From Methylotenera sp. (GTDB taxonomy: Bacteria; Pseudomonadota; Gammaproteobacteria; Burkholderiales; Methylophilaceae), in NCBI GenBank assembly GCA_027310735.1, contig DAIDAH010000064.1:1-11917 (forward strand): a stretch of DNA of 11,917 bases, written 5' to 3'. Made by a program: the position numbers and the translations under genes. The notes beneath the pieces were generated by a model. It searched no databases and was not told the DNA's origin. It saw nothing but the letters and a program-made list of their open reading frames with translations. This document shows positions 1-6,832 of the stretch, piece after piece; the first letter of the stretch is position 1; every line of letters begins with the position of its first letter.

Positions 1-344
1 GTTTTATATACGTCAAAAGTGAATGCCAATTAATTATTTTAAATAAAGTATATAATAAAATCATTGTGTTAACTTTTTTTAGTATTGCCTAATAATTCTA
101 TTGATATGCGGCGTTTAAAACATGCAAAACTCATTATTAAGCCTTGTGCAAAACGTAGCATCACATAAACTTTTTAAATTAAGTGTGCAGCAAGTTTCGT
201 CTTAAACATTACAACATTCGTACCGAGCAGGCTTATTTGATTTGGATTAAACGCTTTATTTTGCACTTTGACAAGTACACACACCTACATCAGCAACTTA
301 ATAGCCAAGTGTATAATATTTCCTTTTAACTAAAGCCTATTCCC
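1..344. other. AT-rich intergenic region upstream of serB
   Basis: No convincing gene is visible here. The first 120 bases are extremely AT-rich (roughly a fifth G+C by eye), much lower than serB itself. The stretch contains several TATAAT-like strings (for example 51-56 and 312-317) and a perfect TTGACA at 268-273 that has no -10 box at a usable distance. An ATG at 106 opens only a 20-codon frame without a ribosome binding site. The region probably holds the serB promoter, and possibly control sequence for a gene beyond the left edge. No tRNA, strong terminator or long repeat was seen. Confidence 0.6.
312..317 (+). promoter_or_regulatory. Putative serB -10 box (TATAAT)
   Basis: A perfect TATAAT lies 27 bases before the serB ATG, which would give a 5' leader of about 20 bases. 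No good -35 hexamer sits 16-18 bases upstream. The nearby TTGACA at 268-273 is 38 bases away and cannot partner it. In DNA this AT-rich a chance match is possible, so this is a modest call. Confidence 0.35.
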
Positions 345-1181
345 ATGCGTCTCGTTGTTCAGGGCTCTGCCATTACTTACTCACATTTGTCGCACATTCA
401 CCAGCTGTGCTCCACTAGTGTTCAATTTACGCAAATCGCACAGCACGCCTATTACTTAGCCAATCAATCCGTATTGCCAGCCGTGCAGCAGTTTTGTGCA
501 GAGCAGCATATTGATTGCGCTTACGTGCAAGACACACAACTGATGAATAAATTTAGTTTATGCGTGATGGACATGGATTCAACGCTGATCAGCATTGAGT
601 GTATTGATGAAATAGCAGACATGGTAGGCATCAAGCCACAAGTGGCGGCGATTACTGAGCGCGCTATGCAGGGTGAACTGGACTTTGCTCAAAGCCTGCG
701 TGAGCGCGTGGCTTTACTCAAAGGCTTGCAAGAGGCTGATTTGATGCGCGTGTTGAGTGAGCGTCTTAACCTAAACCCAGGCGCCAAAGAATGGATAGCC
801 GCCTGCAAAAAGAATAACATCACTACTTTGCTGGTTTCTGGCGGCTTTACCTTTTTTGCTGACCGCGTAAAAGAAATGCTGGGTTTGGATTATGCCGTAT
901 CTAATACCTTAGAAATTATTGAAGGCAAACTGACAGGCAAAGTGTTAGGTCATATTGTGGACGCTCAAGTCAAAGCAGACCAGCTAGTAATGTTACGCGA
1001 CAAGTTAGGGCTTACTAGCGCACAAACCATTGCCATTGGTGACGGTGCTAATGATCTGAAAATGATGGCGGCGGCTGGTGTGGGTATTGCCTATCACGCC
1101 AAACCAGTTGTGCAGACGCAAGCCACTTATGCGCTTAATTATGCTGGTTTAGATGGAGTTGCGAATTTACTTACGACTTAA
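345..1181 (+). CDS. serB: Phosphoserine phosphatase SerB
   Basis: This enzyme hydrolyses O-phospho-L-serine to serine and phosphate, the last step of serine synthesis, and is cytoplasmic. It belongs to the HAD superfamily. The 278 residues carry all four HAD motifs. Motif I is DMDST with nucleophile D76 and general acid D78. Motif II is S165-G-G. K210 is the likely motif III lysine. Motif IV is GDGANDLKM, with G232, D233 and D237. The string ECIDEIAD just after motif I is typical of SerB. The N-terminal 70 residues match the divergent, ACT-like regulatory part of proteobacterial SerB proteins (MRLVVQG opening). The ATG at 345 fits this N-terminus, although its Shine-Dalgarno sequence is weak. 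The gene stands alone and converges with the DUF455 gene. Confidence 0.95.
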   Translation: MRLVVQGSAITYSHLSHIHQLCSTSVQFTQIAQHAYYLANQSVLPAVQQFCAEQHIDCAYVQDTQLMNKFSLCVMDMDSTLISIECIDEIADMVGIKPQVAAITERAMQGELDFAQSLRERVALLKGLQEADLMRVLSERLNLNPGAKEWIAACKKNNITTLLVSGGFTFFADRVKEMLGLDYAVSNTLEIIEGKLTGKVLGHIVDAQVKADQLVMLRDKLGLTSAQTIAIGDGANDLKMMAAAGVGIAYHAKPVVQTQATYALNYAGLDGVANLLTT

Positions 1182-1269
1182 ATTGAATATCAGAAACATA
1201 GCTAACTACTAAATCGCACGACCTTTTACTCCTTCCACCTTCGAGGGGAGTACCAGCGCTTGGCATCCC

Positions 1270-1305
1270 CGTGGAATATACCAACTAAAGTTGGTTATTC
1301 ACACG
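1270..1305. repeat. Long hairpin with ACCAACT/AGTTGGT core
   Basis: A perfect 7-bp inverted repeat, ACCAACT (1280-1286) and AGTTGGT (1289-1295), extends outward through CGTGGAATA (1270-1278) pairing with TATTC plus CACG (1296-1300, 1302-1305). It needs only two single-base bulges (T1279 and A1301), giving about 16 base pairs in all. The central loop is minimal, so in DNA this is nearly a cruciform-type palindrome. Confidence 0.6.
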
Positions 1306-1313
1306 TGAAAGGC

Positions 1314-1365
1314 TGGGATGGGGGTAAAAAAGGACTGACCTATGAAACATTCAACCCCCATCCTA
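1314..1365. repeat. Inverted repeat TGGGATGGGGGT / ACCCCCATCCTA
   Basis: Arms at 1314-1325 and 1354-1365 pair over 12 positions, ten of them contiguous and perfect plus one G-T wobble. They enclose a 28-base loop. The arms resemble the ends of a short palindromic mobile repeat. No target-site duplication was identified. Confidence 0.6.
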
Positions 1366-1366
1366 A

Positions 1367-1387
1367 CTCTCCCCCTGCTTGGGAGAG
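1367..1387. repeat. Perfect 7-bp hairpin CTCTCCC / GGGAGAG
   Basis: CTCTCCC (1367-1373) and GGGAGAG (1381-1387) form a perfect stem with a 7-base loop, immediately next to the preceding inverted repeat. There is no downstream T-run on either strand, so it does not look like a classical terminator. Confidence 0.6.
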
Positions 1388-1430
1388 GGAATCCTAGATG
1401 GTAATTTTCTGACCTCAAAATGATCGCGCT

Positions 1431-1453
1431 TAGGTCACCTCACCTAGGTCACC
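1431..1453. repeat. Direct repeat TAGGTCACC, two copies 14 bases apart
   Basis: TAGGTCACC occurs at 1431-1439 and again at 1445-1453. An 8-base palindrome ACCTAGGT (1442-1449) straddles the junction. It lies 33 bases past the end of the DUF455 gene. It could be a local duplication or a paired protein-binding site, but nothing in the sequence decides this. Confidence 0.4.
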
Positions 1454-1485
1454 CACTTCGGACTTACACGGCAAGACTGATTTAG

Positions 1486-2298
1486 TTAGCTAATCAAATC
1501 AGCCAATTCTTCTTCACTAAAACCTGCCTGACGTCTGGCCTCAAGATTAAACGGCCCTTTCAGCTTAGGTGCCTCATATTCTTTGCACAATTGTGCAAAG
1601 ATACTCAATGGCTCTAGGCCTTGCTGTTCACATAGCCAGTTAAACCAGTAATTACCAATCGCCACGTGGCCGACTTCATCACGTAAGATAATATCCAAGA
1701 TATTCCCCACCAAAGCATCGCCCGCTTGTACAAGCTTGGATTTCAATTGTGGAGAAGCATCCAAGCCGCGCGCTTCCATCGTGCGTGGCACGAGCGCAAT
1801 GCGCGCCAAGATACTTTCTTTGGTTTTATCTGCCATTTCCCACAAGCTATTATGCGCATCAAAATCGCCATAATTAAAACCTAGGTGCTGCAAATGCGCA
1901 TGAAGCAAATTGAAGTGATATGCCTCTTCATCTGCCACTTGCAACCAATCGGCATAAAACTTTTGCGGCATATCACTGAATCGCCACACAGCATCTAGCG
2001 CCAGATTGATGGCGTTAAACTCGATGTGTGCAAGCGCATGAATCAAAGCCGCGCGACCTTCTGGCGTAGTCATTGCGCGGCGTTTGAGTAACCTTGGCGC
2101 CACAAGGTCAGGCTTAGCTGGTCGACCTGGAATAGGCCGCGATACCATTGGCATTTGCCTCACATCTAAACGCACTTCTCCACATTGCCAAGCCGCAGCA
2201 AGCTTACGCGTCATGCCAACTTTGACCATTGCATCAGGTTCAGCTAAACAATCTAACGCGGCCTGCCGAAGCTCATTCAACGTAGCATTTGATGCCAT
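1486..2298 (-). CDS. DUF455 ferritin-like protein
   Basis: This is a member of the DUF455 family, which has a ferritin-like four-helix fold and no settled biochemical role. Numbered from the ATG at 2298 (270 residues), the protein shows the di-iron carboxylate pattern: E93 in HIE, E125-x-x-H128 in DEEAYH, E175 in the PRTMEARGLD stretch, and E208-x-x-H211 in DEVGH. The family signatures ALIHALAHIE, LDAVWRF and DEVGHVAIGN are all present. A GTG at 2307 that overlaps the TAG of the preceding SMP-30-like gene would add three residues. I prefer the ATG eight bases past that stop, but neither start has a clear Shine-Dalgarno sequence, so translational coupling is likely. It is the last gene of the minus-strand run and appears cytoplasmic (no signal peptide). 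The metal content and reaction are inferred only from the ligands. Confidence 0.85.
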   Translation of the reverse strand: MASNATLNELRQAALDCLAEPDAMVKVGMTRKLAAAWQCGEVRLDVRQMPMVSRPIPGRPAKPDLVAPRLLKRRAMTTPEGRAALIHALAHIEFNAINLALDAVWRFSDMPQKFYADWLQVADEEAYHFNLLHAHLQHLGFNYGDFDAHNSLWEMADKTKESILARIALVPRTMEARGLDASPQLKSKLVQAGDALVGNILDIILRDEVGHVAIGNYWFNWLCEQQGLEPLSIFAQLCKEYEAPKLKGPFNLEARRQAGFSEEELADLIS

Positions 2299-2306
2299 AC
2301 TTGACA

Positions 2307-3191
2307 CTACTGCAATGGAATAAAGTCTAGTTCACCAGCTTTCATGTCTGGCACCATGAGATATTTTTCATCTTTGGTGAGGGCAATGTCTGCAGCAGAT
2401 TGATAGCCTGATTTTATCTCGGTGACATCCCCAGCCATATTGATGCTAAATACCTTGCCGTTTTTCCAGTCACTCACAAACATCTTGCCATTGGAATGGT
2501 GCACTAAGCCATCTGCGCCGCCAAAGCCTTCCGCCAGATCCGTTAACACTTTGGTTTTCATGTTGTAGCTATACAAAACACCTGAGGCAAAATCTACAAC
2601 CATAATGACATCTCCGGAATCATCCATCAGCAAGCCATTCGGTGCCAGAATACGTGCATCTTGCTGGTGATTGATCAGCAATGTCACCTTACCTTGCGGG
2701 TTGATTTTGTAGATCGCACCACCAACACTTTTAAGGTCCCCACTATCACTGACATACAAGTTACCGGCGATATCTGCCTCTAAATCATTTAAGAACATTG
2801 GCGGCGCCGGAAATGCACTTGCTGCAGCAAATACTTGTACTTGCTCAGGGTGATTCAGGTTGATTCTCAACACTTTCGGATTATCAGCGACATAGAGGTA
2901 ATCACCAATAATAACCAAACCCTTAGGATCATCCAATCCTTTAGCAAACACTCTCGCCTTGCCATTTTCTATGACTGTAATCTGACCATCACCCGCTTTA
3001 CCAAAGCCATTAATCTCAGACACGTAAATTTTGCCATTTTTTGCCTGAACCACTGATTCCGGTGTTTTCAAGCCTGTAATTTTTTGCATCACAGCGCCCT
3101 CCTTTTTCGCCTCACCGCCCTTAGACACACTAGCGCAACCACTAGTAATCAAAGCCATCATCAACACACTAGCTAAAAATGTTTTTTGCAT
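2307..3191 (-). CDS. SMP-30/gluconolactonase-like beta-propeller lipoprotein
   Basis: This is probably an outer-membrane-anchored six-bladed propeller of the SMP-30/gluconolactonase/LRE type. Numbered from the ATG at 3191 it has 294 residues. A short positively charged start and hydrophobic stretch end in a lipobox-like TSGC with C19, followed by Ala, so retention in the inner membrane is not signalled. Propeller blades recur as GNLYVSD, GKMFVSD and similar strings. Candidate metal ligands match the SMP-30 set: E45 (TPESV), N135 (LNDLEAD), N185 (APNGL) and D227 (GADGL). The start at 3191 is favoured over ATGs at 3206 and 3194 because AAAGGA (3203-3198) lies six bases before it. It follows the GGDEF/EAL gene by 42 bases. 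A lactonase role is an inference; it could instead be a binding propeller. Confidence 0.75.
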   Translation of the reverse strand: MQKTFLASVLMMALITSGCASVSKGGEAKKEGAVMQKITGLKTPESVVQAKNGKIYVSEINGFGKAGDGQITVIENGKARVFAKGLDDPKGLVIIGDYLYVADNPKVLRINLNHPEQVQVFAAASAFPAPPMFLNDLEADIAGNLYVSDSGDLKSVGGAIYKINPQGKVTLLINHQQDARILAPNGLLMDDSGDVIMVVDFASGVLYSYNMKTKVLTDLAEGFGGADGLVHHSNGKMFVSDWKNGKVFSINMAGDVTEIKSGYQSAADIALTKDEKYLMVPDMKAGELDFIPLQ

Positions 3192-3197
3192 CATGCT

Positions 3198-3203
3198 TCC
3201 TTT
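3198..3203 (-). promoter_or_regulatory. Ribosome binding site AAAGGA deciding the lipoprotein start
   Basis: AAAGGA on the minus strand sits six bases before the ATG at 3191. It lies inside the longer reading frame that begins at 3206, which makes the 3206 start unlikely. Confidence 0.6.
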
Positions 3204-3233
3204 CATATTTAATTTAAATAAGCTTAACTGTCA

Positions 3234-6200
3234 TTACAACATACGTTCTTGCGCCAACTTATCAAACTGCTTTAGTAAGGCATCGCGTAATGCGTGAAGT
3301 TCGCCCAGCCTCGTTAAGGCATCAACACTCCGCCCTTGTGATTTAAGCTCGCATAGCTCAGCAGCCAATTCATGTACCTGCTGATTCAACGGCTCTATCG
3401 CGGCAAAAGCCGCTAAAGTACCATAATGCGTAAAGCCATCTGCTTTTAACCACATAGCCATACGGCTCTGCTTATATCCTGACTGTAGCGGGGCTTCCCG
3501 TCCCCCCCTCAGATAACTTTCATTTGCTTTAACCCATGCGCGATGTTCTACAGCGACAACCACCAGCGGTAGATTCTCACGATTGAGCAAATGCTGATTA
3601 CTCCAACTAGGGTCTGGGTGCCATTGAGAGACCCAAGCAGGCATATCTATTGCCGACATTGGGCGTGCAATCCCATAACCCTGAGCAAGGTCACAGCCTA
3701 ATTGCAACAGTAATTTACCATGCTCAATGGTCTCCACGCCTTCTGCAATCACATGACGATGAAACGCTTCGGCCAAATTAATAACACCTTGCAAAATAGC
3801 CAAGTCATCCGGGTCATCAAGCATATCTCGCACAAAACTCTGATCTATTTTAAGCAAATCCACTGGCAAATGCTTCAAATAAGTGAGCGATGAGTAGCCG
3901 GTACCAAAATCATCCATTGCAAATTTAACACCAAGCTCACGGCAAGCTTCAATCACACTACATACATGCGACATATCTTCCAGCGCACTGGTTTCCAGTA
4001 CCTCTAGCTCAAGACTAGATGGCTTAACTTCCGGATGCACAGCTAATAGCGCACGCAAGCGCTCAGTAAAATTAGCCTCTTGTAACTGCCGCGCACTAAT
4101 ATTTACGCTCACAGCAGTATCTAAACCAACAGCACGCCAGATCTGCATCTGACTTAAAGCGGCATCAATGACCCATTCACCGACCTCTATCCCCAGCGGA
4201 TGATCTTCAATCACGGGTAAGAATACAGCAGGTGGTAGTAGACCTTTTTCCGGATGCTGCCAGCGAATCAAAGCTTCAGCACCAATCACCATGCCAGTAC
4301 GCATATTCACTTTAGGCTGATAGTACAAGACAAACTCTTGCTCCTGCAACGCACGGCGAATCCGGTCCAGACTTTCATGATGTCCGCGAATACTGCTATC
4401 CTGCTCTGCATCAAAAATATGGTAACGATTTTTGCCCGCCAACTTGGCTTGGTACATCGCCTGATCGGCCTGCCGTTGCAATTGGTCTGCATCAATATCT
4501 TCAGCCTGAGGATAAAAGGTCACACCCAAGCTGGCAGAGACTTTTAATACAGCATCACCAATCTGTACAGGTTGAGCTGCGGCGGCAAGCATACGACTCA
4601 AAACTGGCACGCTAGACGCAACATCATCCAAATCAGCCAACACTGCAACAAATTCGTCGCCACCTATACGTGCCAGAGTATCACCTTCACGCAAAGCCTG
4701 TTTCAAGCACCCTGACAGCACAATCAATAGTTGGTCTCCAGCATCATGCCCATGATCATCATTAATCATCTTGAAACCATCAAGGTCTAGGAAAGCAACC
4801 GCTAGCAGCTTTCTACGACGCTGTGCCTGAGACATTCCCTGATGCAACCGATCCGCCAGCAAAACACGGTTTGGCAAACCAGTAAGGGCATCATAATGAG
4901 CAATATGTTCCAAATGATTTTGATGTTCTTTAATTGCCGTAATATCAGAAAAAAGTGCAACATATTGCTGAGTATTTCCCTCATCATCGTACACAGCACT
5001 AACTGTTTGCATTTCAGCATAGACCTCGCCATTCTTGCGCCGATTCCACACCTCACCGTACCAGTGCCCTTTCTTTGACAATGAACTCCACATTGCCGCG
5101 TAATGCGCTTTAGTTTGCCTACCAGAGCTTAGAATGCGTGGGTTCTGACCAATTATTTCATCCCGGTTATAACCAGTAATGGCGGTAAAAGCATCGTTCA
5201 CATCAATAATAATACCGTTGGCTTCGGTAATCATGATGCCTTCTCGCGCATGTGAAAACACATTAGCGGCGAGTTGCAACTTTTGCTCCGCTAATTTACG
5301 GGCGCTAATATCGCGAGTGACAGCCAAATGTGCAATCTCACCCTTATTCTGAATCGGCACGGCATGTGTTTCCAGCCAGCGACGTCCACCCTTAAGCCCT
5401 TGTACTTCATATTCCATGCGTACAGACTCACCAGAAAGCACTCGCATATGCATATGCATAAAGGCCGCGCGATGTTCAAGAGCAATGACATTTTGCACAG
5501 GATGACCGACCAGTTGATCCAATGAATCAGCTTCAATCATCGCCAAACCTGCCGGGTTCATTGACACTAAACGCCCTTGCGCATCGACGATTTTTACGCA
5601 CTCTGGCTCATTGTTAATAATCGTACGCAGATGTGCTTCACTTTCCGCAAGCGCTCGTCGCGTTAAAAACAAACGCAAGCCCAGCAGCAAAATTAATCCA
5701 AAAGCCGCGGCGGCGCTAATCACTTGCCATTGATAACGACTCCACACATCCTGCGATGTAAATGAGGGCGTCACATCGAAGGGTGCTATACGCAGCGCTC
5801 TCAACAAATCCGCTACCGGCGTATAGTCTGCAGGAACAACAAAACCGTGAATACCCATGGCACGTACCGCCGCAGTATTTCCATCCATGGTAAAGAGTGC
5901 ACCAGCGACATGCCGCGCAAGGTTTTCATCTACCTGCGGCAATGCGGCAAAAGCCCACTCAGGATAAAGATGTGTAGAAACCGGTGTAGGGAAATTAGAA
6001 ACATGCTGCTGATTAAGCACTGTGACCTGCTTCAAATCCAGCTTACCCTCACGCGCCATTGCCTCTAGCACACCAGTCCGCACAAACCCGAAATCGGCGT
6101 ATCCTCTCAAAACAGCATTCACCACTTTATCGTGCGGCATACCTGTGACAAGCAGTTTGGCATCTTGCGGCAAATGAATACTGGCTTGCTCCAAAAGTTC

Positions 6201-6779
6201 ATAAGCCTGCATTTGATAACCACCCAGAGAATCTGTACTGGTGACTGCAATCGTTTTGCCTTTGAGGTCGCTTAAGGTTGCAACATGTCCATTTACCCTG
6301 CTTTGACCTGCACCCTGTTTTACACGAGTAAATATCACACCGCCAAACTCTGTACTTGGCTGACCATTTTCTAACACAGAGAGTGTGGCAAGTGGCGCAG
6401 ACATTTCACTACGCTTGGTCAACAACACATAATGTCCTGGATTGGTCAGTACAAAATCAAGTCGATGATTAGCAACAGCCTCCTCCATTTCAGGAAAAGT
6501 AAGTGCTTCGATAACAAAATCTCGCTGTGGAACAACCACTTTCAGCGCATCTGCCAGAGGCTGCCATTGCGTAAGAGTTTGCGGCTTAGGACGAAAGGCA
6601 AGTACACCGATTTTTACTGGTTCGGCTGAGAACGCATTAGCAAACGGGAATATGACGCCAGATAAACATAGCAGCAACAATGCTATGCGGCGGTATGCGT
6701 TAAAGAAGTTGCGTAAAAAGAATGTCACGGGGATATTCCCGTGCACACTTGCATTTTTATTGTTGTTATCAGGCTTCAT
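3234..6779 (-). CDS. PhnD-PAS-PAS-GGDEF-EAL c-di-GMP enzyme with CZB-like tail
   Basis: This 1181-residue inner-membrane sensor is predicted to make and/or degrade cyclic di-GMP. The domains in order are: signal/TM segment (about 31-50); a PhnD/phosphonate-type periplasmic binding domain (about 53-333); TM helix (about 353-373); PAS/PAC (380-495); PAS/PAC (498-617); GGDEF (620-790); EAL (802-1045); and a CZB-like domain (1070-1178). The GGDEF active site is intact (706-710), with an RxxD inhibitory site (R697, D700) five residues before it. The EAL site looks complete: E835, N893, E926, D956, D957, K977, E1013 and Q1033, with spacings matching characterised EAL phosphodiesterases. The CZB-like tail keeps H1079, W1110 and H1136 but has S1105 and N1132 where zinc-ligand Cys and His are expected. 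The start codon lies in a hairpin loop, and the Shine-Dalgarno sequence is poor. The ligand is unknown; oxyanions such as phosphonate, phosphite or phosphate are possible. Confidence 0.9.
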   Translation of the reverse strand: MKPDNNNKNASVHGNIPVTFFLRNFFNAYRRIALLLLCLSGVIFPFANAFSAEPVKIGVLAFRPKPQTLTQWQPLADALKVVVPQRDFVIEALTFPEMEEAVANHRLDFVLTNPGHYVLLTKRSEMSAPLATLSVLENGQPSTEFGGVIFTRVKQGAGQSRVNGHVATLSDLKGKTIAVTSTDSLGGYQMQAYELLEQASIHLPQDAKLLVTGMPHDKVVNAVLRGYADFGFVRTGVLEAMAREGKLDLKQVTVLNQQHVSNFPTPVSTHLYPEWAFAALPQVDENLARHVAGALFTMDGNTAAVRAMGIHGFVVPADYTPVADLLRALRIAPFDVTPSFTSQDVWSRYQWQVISAAAAFGLILLLGLRLFLTRRALAESEAHLRTIINNEPECVKIVDAQGRLVSMNPAGLAMIEADSLDQLVGHPVQNVIALEHRAAFMHMHMRVLSGESVRMEYEVQGLKGGRRWLETHAVPIQNKGEIAHLAVTRDISARKLAEQKLQLAANVFSHAREGIMITEANGIIIDVNDAFTAITGYNRDEIIGQNPRILSSGRQTKAHYAAMWSSLSKKGHWYGEVWNRRKNGEVYAEMQTVSAVYDDEGNTQQYVALFSDITAIKEHQNHLEHIAHYDALTGLPNRVLLADRLHQGMSQAQRRRKLLAVAFLDLDGFKMINDDHGHDAGDQLLIVLSGCLKQALREGDTLARIGGDEFVAVLADLDDVASSVPVLSRMLAAAAQPVQIGDAVLKVSASLGVTFYPQAEDIDADQLQRQADQAMYQAKLAGKNRYHIFDAEQDSSIRGHHESLDRIRRALQEQEFVLYYQPKVNMRTGMVIGAEALIRWQHPEKGLLPPAVFLPVIEDHPLGIEVGEWVIDAALSQMQIWRAVGLDTAVSVNISARQLQEANFTERLRALLAVHPEVKPSSLELEVLETSALEDMSHVCSVIEACRELGVKFAMDDFGTGYSSLTYLKHLPVDLLKIDQSFVRDMLDDPDDLAILQGVINLAEAFHRHVIAEGVETIEHGKLLLQLGCDLAQGYGIARPMSAIDMPAWVSQWHPDPSWSNQHLLNRENLPLVVVAVEHRAWVKANESYLRGGREAPLQSGYKQSRMAMWLKADGFTHYGTLAAFAAIEPLNQQVHELAAELCELKSQGRSVDALTRLGELHALRDALLKQFDKLAQERML

Positions 6780-6791
6780 TTACAGCCTGAT
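6768..6791 (-). promoter_or_regulatory. Start-codon hairpin of the GGDEF/EAL gene
   Basis: The plus strand reads ATCAGGCT (6768-6775), eight loop bases, then AGCCTGAT (6784-6791). In the minus-strand mRNA this is a perfect 8-bp stem with an 8-base loop, GUAAAUGA, that contains the AUG (6779-6777). The only Shine-Dalgarno-like bases (CAGG) are inside the stem. This would be expected to lower or control translation. Confidence 0.6.
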
Positions 6792-6797
6792 TTTACC

Positions 6798-6819
6798 ACA
6801 GGCGAACCAGCTAGCCTGT
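6798..6819 (-). promoter_or_regulatory. Upstream hairpin able to compete with the start-codon hairpin
   Basis: ACAGGC (6798-6803) and GCCTGT (6814-6819) form a 6-bp stem with a 10-base loop in the 53-base gap before the GGDEF/EAL gene. Its GCCUG strand in the mRNA (6803-6799) is also complementary to CAGGC (6789-6785) in the start-codon stem, so the two structures could be alternatives. No U-run follows it, so it is not a classical terminator. Confidence 0.45.
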
Positions 6820-6832
6820 ATATGCGAACCTT

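Larger units (their letters stand above)
1245..1387. repeat. Structured palindromic intergenic cluster (REP/MITE-like)
   Basis: The gap between the convergent serB and DUF455 genes is packed with inverted repeats. An imperfect GGGGA/TCCCC pair (1245-1249 with 1266-1270) is followed by hairpins at 1270-1305, 1314-1365 and 1367-1387. The CCCCCATCCTAACTCTCCCCC stretch followed by GGGAGAGGG is reminiscent of dispersed palindromic repeats found between genes in many proteobacteria. Copy number cannot be judged from one window, so the REP-like label is by resemblance. None of the hairpins is followed by a T-run on either strand, so they are not typical intrinsic terminators, though they could impede transcription from both sides. 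Confidence 0.6.

Noticed and set aside
106..168. Short frame ATG at 106 encoding about 20 residues
   Set aside because: No ribosome binding site, no recognisable peptide features, and AT-rich DNA makes such frames common.
268..273. Perfect TTGACA as the serB -35 box
   Set aside because: The TATAAT at 312-317 is 38 bases away, and no -10-like sequence exists 16-18 bases downstream of it.
4254..5078. Plus-strand and alternative-frame open frames across the GGDEF/EAL gene
   Set aside because: They lie antisense or out of frame to a gene with intact motifs throughout, and their products show no recognisable features.
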